A stretch of 64,000 nucleotides of DNA from Mesorhizobium sp. M7A.F.Ca.US.008.03.1.1. Its GTDB lineage: Bacteria > Pseudomonadota > Alphaproteobacteria > Rhizobiales > Rhizobiaceae. Position 1 is the first letter of the stretch; every line of letters begins with the position of its first letter. The notes beneath the pieces are model-generated. The model saw only the letters and a list, made by a program, of their open reading frames with translations. It searched no databases and was not told where the DNA came from. This document shows positions 25,450 to 35,700 of the stretch, in pieces. Location of the stretch: contig NZ_RZRU01000006.1 of assembly GCF_003997495.1 (NCBI RefSeq), forward strand, positions 78,225 through 142,224, written 5' to 3'. The position numbers and the translations under genes were made by a program.

Positions 25450-26724
25450 TCAGTTTGCCTTCTTGGCCGGTGGGCGTACCGCACCGTCCTTGATCAGCCG
25501 GTCGATATGCATGCGGATATGGGCAGCTTCCGCCGCCGTGTTCGCAAGCGCTATGGCGCGGTCGAAGGCGACGCGCGCCTCGTCGCCCCGGTCAAGCTGC
25601 ATCAAGAGCCCCCCCTTGAGGCCGAAAAAATGGAAATAGCCGGAAAGCCGTTCTTCCAGCGGCTCGATCATGGCCAGCGCCTCTGCCGGTCCACGCACCT
25701 TCGAGACCGCGACGGCCCGGTTGAGCGTGACCACCGGCGACGGCTGCATCTGCTCAAGCAAGCGATAGAGCAGGTCGATCTCGCTCCAGTCGGTATCCTC
25801 GGCCTTTTCGGCCCGCGCATGCAGCGCGGCAATCGCCGCTTGCACCTGGTAAGGGCCGGGCTTGCGATGGCGCAGCGCCTTGTCGACCAGTGCCAGCCCC
25901 TCATCGATCATCTTGCGGCTCCACAGGCTGCGATCCTGGTCTTCGAGCAGCACGATCTCGCCGCTGTCGTCGAAACGGGCCGGTGCGCGCGCATGCTGCA
26001 GAAGCAACAGCGCCGTCAGCCCCATGATCTCCGGCTCGGTCTGGAACAGCCGCAGCAACAGCCGTGCCAGCCGGATCGCCTCCTCGCACAGCGGCGCGCG
26101 GGCCGGCGCCTCGCCGCTGTTGGTCGAATAGCCCTCGTTGAAGACCAGGTAGACCATGGCGGCGACGGCGGCGAGCCGTTCCGACCGCTCGACCGCGCCA
26201 GGCGTCTCGAACGGCACGCCGGCGTCCGCAATGCGCGCCTTGGCGCGAGTGATGCGCTGCTCCATGGCACTTTCACCAACCAGGAAGGCGCGCGCGATCT
26301 GCTTGACGGTGAGACCCGAGACGATGCGCAGCGCCACCGCGATCTGCTGCGTGGCCGGCAGATCGGGATGGCAGCAGATGAACAGCAGCCGCAATATGTC
26401 GTCGCGGTAGTGCGCCCCGTCCAGCCGCTCGGCGATATCGCTCTCGGCGTCTTCCAGATCGGAAACCTGGTCTTCCTCCGGCATCGGCGCCTGCTTGGCG
26501 CGCTTGCGCACCGCATCGATGCCGCTGTTGCGGCCAACGAAGATCAGCCAGGCCGCCGGGTCGCGCGGCGGTCCGTTCTGCGGCCAGTTCTTCAGCGCCC
26601 TGAGGCACGCGTCCTGGAAAGCTTCCTCCGCCGTATCGAGATCGCGGAAATAACGCAGCAACGCGCCCATCGCCTGCGGGCGGGCGGCGCTGATCGCGGA
26701 GCTGATCCAGGCCATTTCGGTCAT
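25450..26724 (-). CDS. ECF42-type RNA polymerase sigma factor with C-terminal TPR domain
   Basis: Extracytoplasmic-function sigma factor of 424 residues, much longer than a classical ECF factor (about 180-200). Sigma2 is at the N-terminus (LLRYFRDLDTAEEAFQDACL, AAWLIFVGRNSGIDAVRKR), sigma4 follows (ALRIVSGLTVKQIARAFLVG), and about 240 residues of helical TPR-like sequence make up the C-terminus (EAIRLARLLLRLFQ, PSPVVTLNRAVAVSK). This architecture is ECF42, which lacks an anti-sigma factor and depends on its C-terminal extension. It overlaps the DGPF gene by 4 bp (ATGA), the diagnostic genomic context of ECF42. What triggers it is unknown. Confidence 0.9.
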   Translation of the reverse strand: MTEMAWISSAISAARPQAMGALLRYFRDLDTAEEAFQDACLRALKNWPQNGPPRDPAAWLIFVGRNSGIDAVRKRAKQAPMPEEDQVSDLEDAESDIAERLDGAHYRDDILRLLFICCHPDLPATQQIAVALRIVSGLTVKQIARAFLVGESAMEQRITRAKARIADAGVPFETPGAVERSERLAAVAAMVYLVFNEGYSTNSGEAPARAPLCEEAIRLARLLLRLFQTEPEIMGLTALLLLQHARAPARFDDSGEIVLLEDQDRSLWSRKMIDEGLALVDKALRHRKPGPYQVQAAIAALHARAEKAEDTDWSEIDLLYRLLEQMQPSPVVTLNRAVAVSKVRGPAEALAMIEPLEERLSGYFHFFGLKGGLLMQLDRGDEARVAFDRAIALANTAAEAAHIRMHIDRLIKDGAVRPPAKKAN

Positions 26725-27095
26725 GCGGAAACCCTTGTGGGGTTGAAGACCGAAACCGGCCGGATTTCATAGGAGCCGCCGCTCGGATTGACCTCGGAAA
26801 GCTCACGGGCGAACTCCACCGCCTCGTCGAGATCCGCGCATTCGAGCGTGTAGAAGCCGAGAAACTGTTCCTTGGTCTCCGCGAACGGCCCGTCAATGAC
26901 GACCGATTCGCCCTTGACCTTTCTCAGGGTCGTCGCCGCGGTCGTCGGCAGAAGCCGTGCCACCGGGCCGAGCCGACCGGCCTTGGCATATTTTTCCTGA
27001 ACGCCAAGGATATTGGCCATGACCTCGTCGTCCTGTGCCTTGCTCCAGGAGCAGACGACATCTTCGGAGGCATAGCAGAGGATTGCGTAGAGCAT
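26721..27095 (-). CDS. YCII-related DGPF-domain protein, ECF42 partner
   Basis: Protein of 124 residues with an AAAGGA ribosome site. It has the ferredoxin-like YciI fold: MLYAILCYASEDVV, a central VVIDGPFAETKEQFLGFYTL that includes the DGPF motif, and DEAVEFARELSEVNPSGG, ending in EIRPVSVF. DGPF proteins are the usual co-transcribed targets and partners of ECF42 sigma factors, but their biochemical activity is not established. It is the upstream gene of a two-gene operon with the sigma factor. Confidence 0.9.
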   Translation of the reverse strand: MLYAILCYASEDVVCSWSKAQDDEVMANILGVQEKYAKAGRLGPVARLLPTTAATTLRKVKGESVVIDGPFAETKEQFLGFYTLECADLDEAVEFARELSEVNPSGGSYEIRPVSVFNPTRVSA

Positions 27096-27203
27096 GGCTG
27101 GTCCTTTTCTCTGTCAAAGGACGAAACAGTAAGACCGATCCCGACACGACGTCGATAAAAAAAATCCGGATGTGACGGATTTGGCCACGGCCGGCCGCGC
27201 CGG

Positions 27204-28310
27204 TCAGCTTTCTCCCAGTTTCAGCCATCGCAGCACGAGAGCTTCCTCGTCATCGAGACCGGCAATCGCGCGTTTGCGTTTGTTGGCCTGCGCCATTTCA
27301 TCCAGCAACCGCCCCTCGGACCACGCTTCGAAGACCCGCGGATGGACATAGCATTTGCGGCAGACGGCACGCGTATTGCCCAGCCGCTCGGCAACCTTGT
27401 CGATGACGCTGTTCATCGCCCTGTTTCGCTGCGCCTGGCTTTGCGGCAGTTCCGTTTGCGCAAACAGCGACGCAGCGTGAATGGTGCCGCCCCAGGTGCG
27501 GAAATGCTTTGAACTGAAGGCGTCACCCACCGCCTCACGGATATAGCGGTTGACGTCCTCGGAGCGCACCGGCCGCCTGTTGCCGCCCTCATCGAGATAC
27601 TGGAACAGCTTCTGGCCCGGCAGGTCCTGCGCGCCACGCACAATCCTGGCGATGCGGCGGTCGGCCAGCTTCAGCTTCCACTCCTTGCCCGACTTGCCCT
27701 TGAAGGCAAAGCGCAGGCTTGAGCCGACAATATCGACATGCCGGTCGCGCAACGTGGTCAACCCGAAACTCTTGTTGTCCCGGGCGTAGGCGGCATTGCC
27801 GACGCGGATCATCGTGTTGTCGAGCAGCCAGACAACCGCGGCGACGACACGCTCGAACGGCAAGCCACGACGGCGCAGATCGCCGTCGATCCTGTGCCGC
27901 AGGTCCGGCAGGCTCTCGGCGAAAGCGACAAGGCTCGAATATTTGGCACCATCGCGCTCTTCGGCCCATTGCGGATGATAGCGATATTGCTTGCGCCCGC
28001 GCTGGTCCCTGCCGGTTGCCTGGATATGGCCGTCCGCGTCCGGCGAAATCCACACATCCGTCCAGGCCGGCGGAATGACGATCGCCTCGATGCGCGCTTT
28101 AGTGGCGTCCGAAACCGTCCGTCCGTCCGGTCCCCTGTAGGAAAACCCCTTGCCTGTCTTCAGCCGCCGGATACCAGGCTCGGCATCGCTGACATAGCTA
28201 AGCGACGCATGGTCGGCCGAGCTTTGTGCCCCGTTTTTGGGCGCACCACCTGGCGATACAGCATCCTCGCCAGCCGGTCGGCTGGGCGACAATCCGGATT
28301 TTTGCAACAT
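27204..28310 (-). CDS. DNA topoisomerase IB (poxvirus type)
   Basis: Type IB topoisomerase of 368 residues that relaxes supercoils through a 3'-phosphotyrosine. I choose ATG 28310 (MLQKSG) because GGAG lies just upstream; a GTG at 28343 would add 11 residues. The core shows DAEPGIRRLKTGKGFSYRG, IVIPPAWTDVWISPD, GHIQATGRDQRGRKQYRYHP, LLDNTMIRVGNAAYARDN, FGLTTLRDRHV, KLFQYLD and FRTWGGT. The presumed catalytic Tyr is in CRKCYVHP. The size and layout match chromosomally encoded bacterial enzymes in Rhizobiales. It appears monocistronic. Confidence 0.9.
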   Translation of the reverse strand: MLQKSGLSPSRPAGEDAVSPGGAPKNGAQSSADHASLSYVSDAEPGIRRLKTGKGFSYRGPDGRTVSDATKARIEAIVIPPAWTDVWISPDADGHIQATGRDQRGRKQYRYHPQWAEERDGAKYSSLVAFAESLPDLRHRIDGDLRRRGLPFERVVAAVVWLLDNTMIRVGNAAYARDNKSFGLTTLRDRHVDIVGSSLRFAFKGKSGKEWKLKLADRRIARIVRGAQDLPGQKLFQYLDEGGNRRPVRSEDVNRYIREAVGDAFSSKHFRTWGGTIHAASLFAQTELPQSQAQRNRAMNSVIDKVAERLGNTRAVCRKCYVHPRVFEAWSEGRLLDEMAQANKRKRAIAGLDDEEALVLRWLKLGES

Positions 28311-28409
28311 GTCGGCTCCACGCGAATTCCGTAGATAAGCCACTGGCCGACCGCTGGTTCCACGCGCCGTCCGAAAAGCCCTTGGCGCCGATATCGCGTC
28401 GGCTGGCGC

Positions 28410-29348
28410 CTACAGAGCGCCTTGCAGCTTGATCGACGGCGCGGACAAACGCCGCCGCGCCGCGAGCTTGAACCTGTAGCGCAGGCAGCGCCAAGCTTCC
28501 GAGCGTCGCTTTGGCGCGGCCGCGGCCACCGCCAGGAAGCGCGCCGCGATGTCCAGATCGCCGCGTGCATAGTGGACCCGGGCGATCTTGAGGGCGACAA
28601 GCCCTTCCCTGGCCTTGAGCGCCGCCAACGGGATGTTGCAGTCGGTGAGCGTGCGCAGTTCCCGGCGCCAGTCCAGGAAGCGCTGCACCGGGTTGAGGGC
28701 AAAGCGGTCATCGGAACGCACCGGCGAAACCTCATAGACCATCACAGGTTGCGAAACCATGGCGAGCGATGCCTTGCTCATCAGCCGCGCCCAGAACAGC
28801 GTGTCCTCGTCATAGGCCATTCCGATCGGGAACCGCGTCTCGCCGATCAGGGTCCGCGATGCCAGAACGCTGCCCACGGCGACCGAACGTATGTCGCCTT
28901 TCACATAGGCCGAGGCGTTGGCAAGGCACGCAGCCCGGTAGCCGTTCGGCATCTTGATCTGCCGATCCTGGCCGTTCACCCGTCGCCGGTATGCACCCAC
29001 GATCATGTCGGCCTCCGGCTGCTCCTGGGCCTTCCGGAGCAGGGCGCGCAATCCACCCTGCAGATGCAGGTCGTCGGCATCGATCAGGTAGACCCAGGGA
29101 TGGACCGCTTCGGCCAGCGCCACGTTGCGGGCACCACCGGCATCGCGGCAGTTGGCCGGCAGCACGCGCAGCGGCAGCGACAGTTGCGCCGCGGCCTCCC
29201 GCGCGATGATTGCCGTACCATCGGTCGACGCATCGTCGACCAGCAAGATCTCGCCGATGATCTCGGCTTCGCTGCGTAGCGACGCCAGCGTTGCAGCGAT
29301 GGTCGCCGCCGCATTACAGGCAGGAATGACGACGCTGATTGCTCTCAA
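28410..29348 (-). CDS. Family 2 glycosyltransferase
   Basis: Protein of 312 residues with an N-terminal GT-A fold: ISVVIPACNAAATIAATLAS, EILLVDDASTDGTAIIA, the DxD-type motif YLIDADD, and YDEDTLFWARL near the acceptor site. No membrane helix is evident. The start must be the TTG at 29348: an in-frame TAG directly precedes it and the next ATG is about 110 codons in, beyond the core motifs. It lies 143 bp downstream of the transglutaminase/ATP-grasp operon on the same strand; whether it is co-transcribed is unclear. Donor and acceptor sugars cannot be told. Confidence 0.85.
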   Translation of the reverse strand: MRAISVVIPACNAAATIAATLASLRSEAEIIGEILLVDDASTDGTAIIAREAAAQLSLPLRVLPANCRDAGGARNVALAEAVHPWVYLIDADDLHLQGGLRALLRKAQEQPEADMIVGAYRRRVNGQDRQIKMPNGYRAACLANASAYVKGDIRSVAVGSVLASRTLIGETRFPIGMAYDEDTLFWARLMSKASLAMVSQPVMVYEVSPVRSDDRFALNPVQRFLDWRRELRTLTDCNIPLAALKAREGLVALKIARVHYARGDLDIAARFLAVAAAAPKRRSEAWRCLRYRFKLAARRRLSAPSIKLQGAL

Positions 29349-29457
29349 CTACAAACCTCGCGCCATGCGCTTGAGGATACAATTACCGTCACCCCGAAAC
29401 GGATACAGACTAGCGGCCGCATCGGTATTTGAGAAGCGGTCTTGTCCATCCGGAATT

Positions 29458-29476
29458 GCAGCGGAAATACCGCTGC
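29458..29476 (-). other. Short hairpin after the transglutaminase operon
   Basis: GCAGCGG, loop of 5, CCGCTGC: a perfect 7-bp stem located 16 bases past the stop of the transglutaminase gene on the minus strand. No T-run follows, so it is at best a weak or factor-assisted terminator or an mRNA-stabilising element. Confidence 0.4.
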
Positions 29477-29491
29477 GTGTACGACCTGCTT

Positions 29492-30376
29492 TCAGGCTCT
29501 TTCGAGCACGACTGGAATGACGTCGACAGCTTGCTCGCCGACCTGTCCCCCCGTGGTCTTGAGCACGCCGACGATCGGCGCCACGTCCGAATAGTCGCGG
29601 CCGTAGCCGACGGTGATATGGTCGTTGCTGGCCCGCATGCCATTGGTCGGATCGAATTCCTGCCAGCCAGCGTCGCGCCCGCACCAGACCTTGACCCAGG
29701 CATGCATGGCATCGGCGCCTTCCAGCCGGGGCTTGCCCTTCGGCGGGATGGTGCGCAGAAAGCCGCTGACATAGCCAGCGGGAATGCCGAGCCCGCGCAG
29801 GCCGGCGATCATGATGTGCGAAAAGTCCTGGCAGACACCGCGCTTCAGCCTGAAGGCATCGCTGGCCCGGGTCCGCACCGTCGTCGCTTCGCCGTCATAG
29901 GTGAAATCACGATGAATGCGATTGCACAGGTTCATGGCCGTGCTGGCGGCGGAACCGGCGATGCTGCTCCGTACGTAGGCGGTGATCGCATCGTCGATGC
30001 CGGCATGAGTGCTGGCCGTCAGGAAGTGGTGCGGTGCATCAGGTGCCAGAGACCGCACCGCGGCGAGCTCCTGCCTGAGCCGGACGATATCGGGCGACAC
30101 GTCGAGCCCGGGCTCGGGCCGAGACACCGACACGCGGGCGCTCATCCTGATGTCGAGCGCATCATGCGCATCGCGAAAGGCGATCGAGGTCACGTTGTTG
30201 CCGAAGAAATCGGAAAAGTCGGAACGCTCGTTGGGCGCCGGCGCAAAGGACAGCGATGCGGCGATGACGCGCTGCACGCCTGATATCGTCGACGGCAGTA
30301 CGCGCACCTGATGACGACCGCCGCCGGCAGCGGAAGCGTAATCGTAGTGGAGATGAAGCCTGATATCGTAGAGCAT
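29492..30376 (-). CDS. Transglutaminase-family protein (last gene of the amidoligase operon)
   Basis: Cytoplasmic transglutaminase-like protein of 294 residues (no signal peptide). An N-terminal beta domain (MLYDIRLHLHYDYASAAGGG, HQVRVLPST) precedes the papain-like core. The triad is intact: Cys in RLKRGVCQDFSH, His in DAMHAWVKVW, Asp in WQEFDPTNG. Such proteins may act as amidases or transamidases. It starts 3 bp after the ATP-grasp/alpha-E gene, so it is translationally linked to it. In many proteobacteria a proteasome-like NTN hydrolase follows in this operon type; here there is none, a glycosyltransferase comes next. Substrate unknown. Confidence 0.87.
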   Translation of the reverse strand: MLYDIRLHLHYDYASAAGGGRHQVRVLPSTISGVQRVIAASLSFAPAPNERSDFSDFFGNNVTSIAFRDAHDALDIRMSARVSVSRPEPGLDVSPDIVRLRQELAAVRSLAPDAPHHFLTASTHAGIDDAITAYVRSSIAGSAASTAMNLCNRIHRDFTYDGEATTVRTRASDAFRLKRGVCQDFSHIMIAGLRGLGIPAGYVSGFLRTIPPKGKPRLEGADAMHAWVKVWCGRDAGWQEFDPTNGMRASNDHITVGYGRDYSDVAPIVGVLKTTGGQVGEQAVDVIPVVLERA

Positions 30377-30379
30377 GAT

Positions 30380-32791
30380 TTATCCGAAATAGGCTTTGGC
30401 TAGGCTGTTGTAGAGGCCGCCGATTTCGTAGGCGAGCTCGTCCAGCGCCGTTGCCGTCATATCCGAAGGCTCCTTGATGGCGATCTGGGTGTTGAGCTGC
30501 AGGATTTCCTTCGCCGCCGGCGACATTTGCCCCTCCCCGCCGAGCGACGGCAACAGGCCGATTTCGGCCTTCAGCCTTTCGAGTTGGAACAGGATGGAGC
30601 GCGGGTTAAGCGGATCGAGCGCCAGCAGATCGATCACTGTGCGCCGACCGGCCTGCACCGGATATTGGCGACGATGGGTCATCACGCTGTCGCCGATCTC
30701 CAGCATCATGTCGAGCGCGCCGTCCGGCGCATTGGCGCTGGTCAGCCGCGACAGCGTGCGGGAGATCTGGATACCGCGCTCCAGCCGGCGGCCGATCTCG
30801 AGGAAGCGCCAGCCGGCGAAGCGGTACATGTTCTCGTGCAGCAGGCCGGAAAAGCCGGCGAGCTTACGCAGGATGACTGTCATCGCCCGGGTCGCGTCGT
30901 CGCCGGGCGCGACCGTCGTTGCGAACTGATGGATGGTTTTCGACAGGTCCTTCAGCGCCAGCCAGCCATCGGGCGAGAAGCGGTCGCGGATCTGCCCGGC
31001 GCTGTAGACCGCGCTGTCCAGCGTGCCGATCAGCCCTGACGGGATCGCCGTCTCCACATCGATGCCGAAAGGTTCGAGATAATCCCTGATGTCGGCCAGC
31101 AGCGGCATATCCGGGTCGGAAGTTTCGGCGAGCCGCACATGATAGGCGCGCAGGATGCGCACCGTGTCTTCCGAGCGTTCGATGTAGCGGCCGAGCCAGG
31201 TCAGGTTCTCCGCCGCGCGGCTGGGCAGGCTGCCGGGCCTGGTGCGGCTGAAACTGTCGCCTTCTTGTGGCAGCAGCGTCTCGCGCTCCACCGGTTTGTC
31301 GCTGACAACCCAGACATCTGCTGCCTGGCCGCCGCGCTGCATGGCGATCGCCGTCGGGTCGAGCGACAGGCCGATGCGGGCAAAACCGCCCGGCATCACC
31401 GTCCAGCCCTCCGGCGTTCGCGCCAGGTAGACGCGCAGGCTCGCTGGCCGCGGCTCCAGCCAGCCGCCGACATAGACGGGCGTCGTCGAAAGCGTCACCG
31501 CTTCCTGGCCGACGAAATCGCCGCCATCGCGTTCGATGCGCGCCACCAGCTCCGCCCGCTCTCCAGCCGACAGGGCCGAGCCGAGCTTCGTTGAATCGTC
31601 GTCCTCGAAGGCAAGTCTCGTCGACAGCGCCGGCCCGATCACCATGCGATCGATGTTGGCCAGCACATGCGCGCGTTCGGTTGCTTGCCCGCACCACCAT
31701 GTCGCGACGCTTGGCAGCAGCAATTCCTCGCTCCGCAAGGCCCGTGAAATCTTGGGCAGGAAGGCGAGCAGCGCACGCGTCTCCATCAGGCCGGAGCCAA
31801 GCGCATTGACGGTAGCAACCGCGCCCTGGCGGATCGCCTCGACCAGGCCCGGCGTGCCGATCTGCGAATCCGGGCGCAATTCGAGCGGGTCGGCGAACGC
31901 GGCATCGAGTCGCCGCCACAACACGCTGATCGGCATCAGGCCGGAAACCGTGCGCACCATCAGCCGGCCGCCGGAGACGGTCAAATCCTCGCCTTCGAGC
32001 AGCATGATGCCAAGATAACGGGCGATGTAGGCGTGTTCGTAATAGGTTTCGTTAAGCGGCCCCGGCGTCAGGATGGCGACGCGGCCGTCGGTCTCCTTGG
32101 CCATGCCGATCAGCGCGTCGCGAAAACGGCGGAAAAAGCCGGCAAGGCGGTGCACATGCATCTCGCCATAGATGTCGGACAGCGCGCGTGTGGTGGCGAC
32201 GCGGTTTTCCAGTGCGAAACCGGCGCCGGACGGCGCCTGCGTGCGATCGCCCAGCACCCACCACCGACCGTCAGGCCCACGGCCGAGCTCGAAGGCACAG
32301 AAATGCAGGAAATGGCCGCCGGCCGGCCTGGTGCCGACGACAGGCCGCAAATATTCGGGGCCGGCGGCGATCAATCCCGCCGGCAGGATGCCTTTTTCGA
32401 CCAGCCGGTTCGGCCCGTAGATATCGGCGATGGTTTCCTCGAACAGTTCGGCGCGCTGCACGAGGCCGGCGCTGATCGCCGCCCACTCGCTCTCTTCGAT
32501 GAGAACCGGGACATGCGCCAGCGGCCATTCGCGCTCATTGGCACCGGCCTTGTCGTAGACGCGGTAATAAACGCCGGCATCGCGCAGATACTGGTCGGCG
32601 CGGGCAAAGCGCTGGCCGAGCTTTTCAGCACCGAGTTCCTCGAGCGCCTCGACAAAATGCTTCCAGGCCGGGCGAGGATTGCCCGACGCATCGACCATCT
32701 CGTCAACGACGCCGTCGATCGGCTGGTAGTGCTCCAGCAGGCTGTGGGTCTGCGGCTTGCCGCGTCCCCGCTTGTGATTCCCCTTTGCCAT
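30380..32791 (-). CDS. Circularly permuted ATP-grasp / alpha-E fusion protein
   Basis: Protein of 803 residues. Residues about 1-480 form a circularly permuted ATP-grasp ligase domain (DUF404/DUF407 region): YQPIDGVVDEMVDASGNPRP, VYYRVYDKAGANEREWPLAH, LTPGPLNETYYEHAYIARYL, and GQEAVTLSTTPVYVGG. Residues about 500-800 form an alpha-E (DUF403) domain beginning SRAAENLTWLGRYIERSEDT and ending DELAYEIGGLYNSLAKAYFG. In many species these two domains are separate neighbouring genes; here they are fused, showing that they work together. The ATP-grasp domain predicts ATP-dependent formation of an amide or peptide bond. Gaps to both flanking genes are 3-6 bp. The product is not known. Confidence 0.88.
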   Translation of the reverse strand: MAKGNHKRGRGKPQTHSLLEHYQPIDGVVDEMVDASGNPRPAWKHFVEALEELGAEKLGQRFARADQYLRDAGVYYRVYDKAGANEREWPLAHVPVLIEESEWAAISAGLVQRAELFEETIADIYGPNRLVEKGILPAGLIAAGPEYLRPVVGTRPAGGHFLHFCAFELGRGPDGRWWVLGDRTQAPSGAGFALENRVATTRALSDIYGEMHVHRLAGFFRRFRDALIGMAKETDGRVAILTPGPLNETYYEHAYIARYLGIMLLEGEDLTVSGGRLMVRTVSGLMPISVLWRRLDAAFADPLELRPDSQIGTPGLVEAIRQGAVATVNALGSGLMETRALLAFLPKISRALRSEELLLPSVATWWCGQATERAHVLANIDRMVIGPALSTRLAFEDDDSTKLGSALSAGERAELVARIERDGGDFVGQEAVTLSTTPVYVGGWLEPRPASLRVYLARTPEGWTVMPGGFARIGLSLDPTAIAMQRGGQAADVWVVSDKPVERETLLPQEGDSFSRTRPGSLPSRAAENLTWLGRYIERSEDTVRILRAYHVRLAETSDPDMPLLADIRDYLEPFGIDVETAIPSGLIGTLDSAVYSAGQIRDRFSPDGWLALKDLSKTIHQFATTVAPGDDATRAMTVILRKLAGFSGLLHENMYRFAGWRFLEIGRRLERGIQISRTLSRLTSANAPDGALDMMLEIGDSVMTHRRQYPVQAGRRTVIDLLALDPLNPRSILFQLERLKAEIGLLPSLGGEGQMSPAAKEILQLNTQIAIKEPSDMTATALDELAYEIGGLYNSLAKAYFG

Positions 32792-32797
32792 CGCTGA

Positions 32798-35700
32798 TCA
32801 GAGTCTTGCCGGCCGCCGAAGGTCAAGGGTCATCGGGAAATCTTCCGCCGGTTGTTCTTCACGGATCACATAGGCGGATGGCGTATGGCCGCGCGGTTCG
32901 AAGCGGGCGAGCCGCCGAGCTTCCGCCTCGTTGCCATTGACCGGAAAGGTGTCGTAATTGCGCCCGCCGGGATGGGCGACATGGTAGACGCAGCCGCCGA
33001 CCGCACGGCCCGACCAGCGGTCATAGATGTCGAAGACCAGCGGTGTGTTGACCGGCAGCGCCGGATGCAGGCCCGATGCCGGCTGCCAAGCCTTGAAGCG
33101 GACACCCGCTACCGCCACTTCGCGATTGTCAGTGACCTTCATCGGCACGATGCGGCCGTTGCAGACGACTGCGTGGCGCTCCGGGTTCAGCCCTTCGGTC
33201 TTGACCTGCAGCCGTTCGACCGAGGAATCGACGAAGCGCACGGTCCCGCCGATCGCGCCTTGCTCGCCCATCACATGCCACGGCTCCAGCGCCTGGCGCA
33301 GCTCCAGCTTGATGCCGGCATGCTGAACCTCGCCGCAGAACGGGAAGCGGAATTCGAGCTGAGCATCGAACCATTCGGGCCTGAATTCGAAGCCGTTGAG
33401 CTTGAGGTCGTCGAGCACGTCGAGAAAATCGGCCCAGACATGATGCGGCAGCATGAAACGGTCATGCAGCGACGTGCCCCAGCGCACGAAGCGGCCGTCG
33501 AGCGGGCTCTTCCAAGCGCGGGCGATGATGGCGCGGACCAAAAGTTGCTGCGCCAGCGACATGCGCGCATTGGGCGGCATCTCGAAACCGCGGAATTCGA
33601 CCAGCCCCAGCCGGCCGGTCGGTCCGTCCGGCGAAAACAGCTTGTCGATGCAGATTTCCGAACGATGCGTATTGCCGGTGACGTCAGTCAACAAATTGCG
33701 AAACAGCCGGTCGACCAGCCATGGCAAGGGTGCATTGCCCCGGTCTGGATGTGGCACCTGCGCCATCGCGATCTCAAGCTCGTAGAGCGAGTCGTGACGC
33801 GCTTCGTCAAAGCGTGGCGCCTGGCTGGTCGGCCCGATGAACAGGCCCGAGAACAGATAGGACAGCGACGGATGGCGCTGCCATTGCAGCACCAGGCTCT
33901 TCAACAGGTGCGGCCTTCGCAGGAACGGGCTGTCATTGGGTGTCGCACCGCCGACCACGACATGGTTGCCGCCGCCAGTGCCAGTGTGGCGGCCATCGAT
34001 CATGAACTTGTCGGCGCCAAGCCGCGTCTGCCGCGCCTCCTCGTAGATCGCCGTCGTCGTCGCCACGCAATCCTGCCAGTTGGACGCCGGATGGATGTTG
34101 ACCTCGATGACGCCGGGATCGGGCGCGACGCGGATGACGTTGAGGCGAGGATCGTGCGGTGGGCCATAGCCTTCGATATGCACGGGAAGGCCGATCGCCT
34201 TTGCCGCGTTCTCGGCCGCCGCGACCAGTTCGAGATAGTCTTCCAGCGCCTCGACCGGCGGCATGAACACGCACAGCCGGCCATCGCGCGGCTCAACCGA
34301 AAGTGCGGTACGCACCGCGCCGCCGATCTCGGTGATCTCCTGCTCGACCCGGTCCTGCTGGCCGGTCGCAGCGGTAAACGATGCCGCTTGCTGGCGGCGC
34401 GCCATCTCGTCGGCGCCTTCCAGTTCGGCTGGAGCCGTTCCGGACAGTATGGCTTCACGCGCGGGCAGCGGGCCGCGTGGCAGTGACGGATCGACCGGCA
34501 CGATATAGGGGAATTGCTCCGGCGGCACATAGGGCAACGTGCCGAGCGGCAGCCGGTAGCCGACCGGTGAATCGCCTGGCACCAGGAACAGCCGGCCGCG
34601 CCGCGTCTTCCATTTTTCCGAGCGCCAGCGCGGATCCGATGCCTGGCTGTTCCAGCGCTGGACGGGCAGCACATAGCCGGACGGCTTGGTCAGCCCGCGT
34701 TCGAACACTTTCGCCATGCGGCTGCGTTCTTCCGGATCCTCCAGCCTGGAGTTGGACGGATCGACATTGTCGGGCAGCTTGCCTTCCTTGAGCAGCCATT
34801 CGGCCGGATCCTCATAGGCTTCGCTGACCATGGCCTTATCGATGCCGAGTTCGCCGGCAATCGCGGTGAGCAGGCTTTCGGCCTGCTCCGGGCCGATATC
34901 GGCTTCGCTCTTTTCGCGGGCGATCAGCGACGGATCGCTCCACACCGGCTGGCCGTCGGCACGCCAGTAGAGCGAAAAGGTCCAGCGCGGCAAGCTCTCG
35001 CCCGGATACCATTTGCCCTGGCCATAATGGAGAAAGCCGCCGGGCGCGAAGCGCTCGCGCAGTTTACGGATCAGTTCGTCCGCCTTTTCGCGCTTGGTGG
35101 GACCGACGGCGGCGGTGTTCCACTCGGCCGACTCGAAATCGTCGATCGACACGAAAGTCGGCTCGCCGCCCATCGTCAGCCGCACGTCGCCGGCGGCAAG
35201 CGCTGCATCGACCTTGTTGCCCAGAGCGTCGAGCGCCTGCCAGCTTTCGTCCGAAAATGGCTTGGTGATGCGCGGGTGCTCGGCGATGCGGTCGACCCGC
35301 ATCTCGAAGCCGAATTCGACATTGGCGAAGCTCGCCATGCCGGAAATCGGGGCCGCGTTGCGGAAATGCGGCGTGGCGGCCAGCGGCACATGGCTCTCGC
35401 CGGTGAGCAGGCCCGAGGTTGGATCGAAGCCGATCCAGCCGGCGCCGGGAAGATAGACCTCGCACCAGGCATGCAGATCGGTGAAGTCGACGGCGGTTCC
35501 GGCTGGACCGTCCAGCGCCACCACATCGGGCTTCAACTGGACCAGATAGCCGGAAACGAAGCGCGCGGCGATGCCGAGATTGCGCAGGATCTGCACCAGC
35601 AGCCAGCTCGAATCCCGGCATGACCCCTTTTTCGCGGCAAGCGTCTCCTCCGGCGAGAACACACCGGTCTCCATGCGCACGATATAGGCGATCTCGCGCT

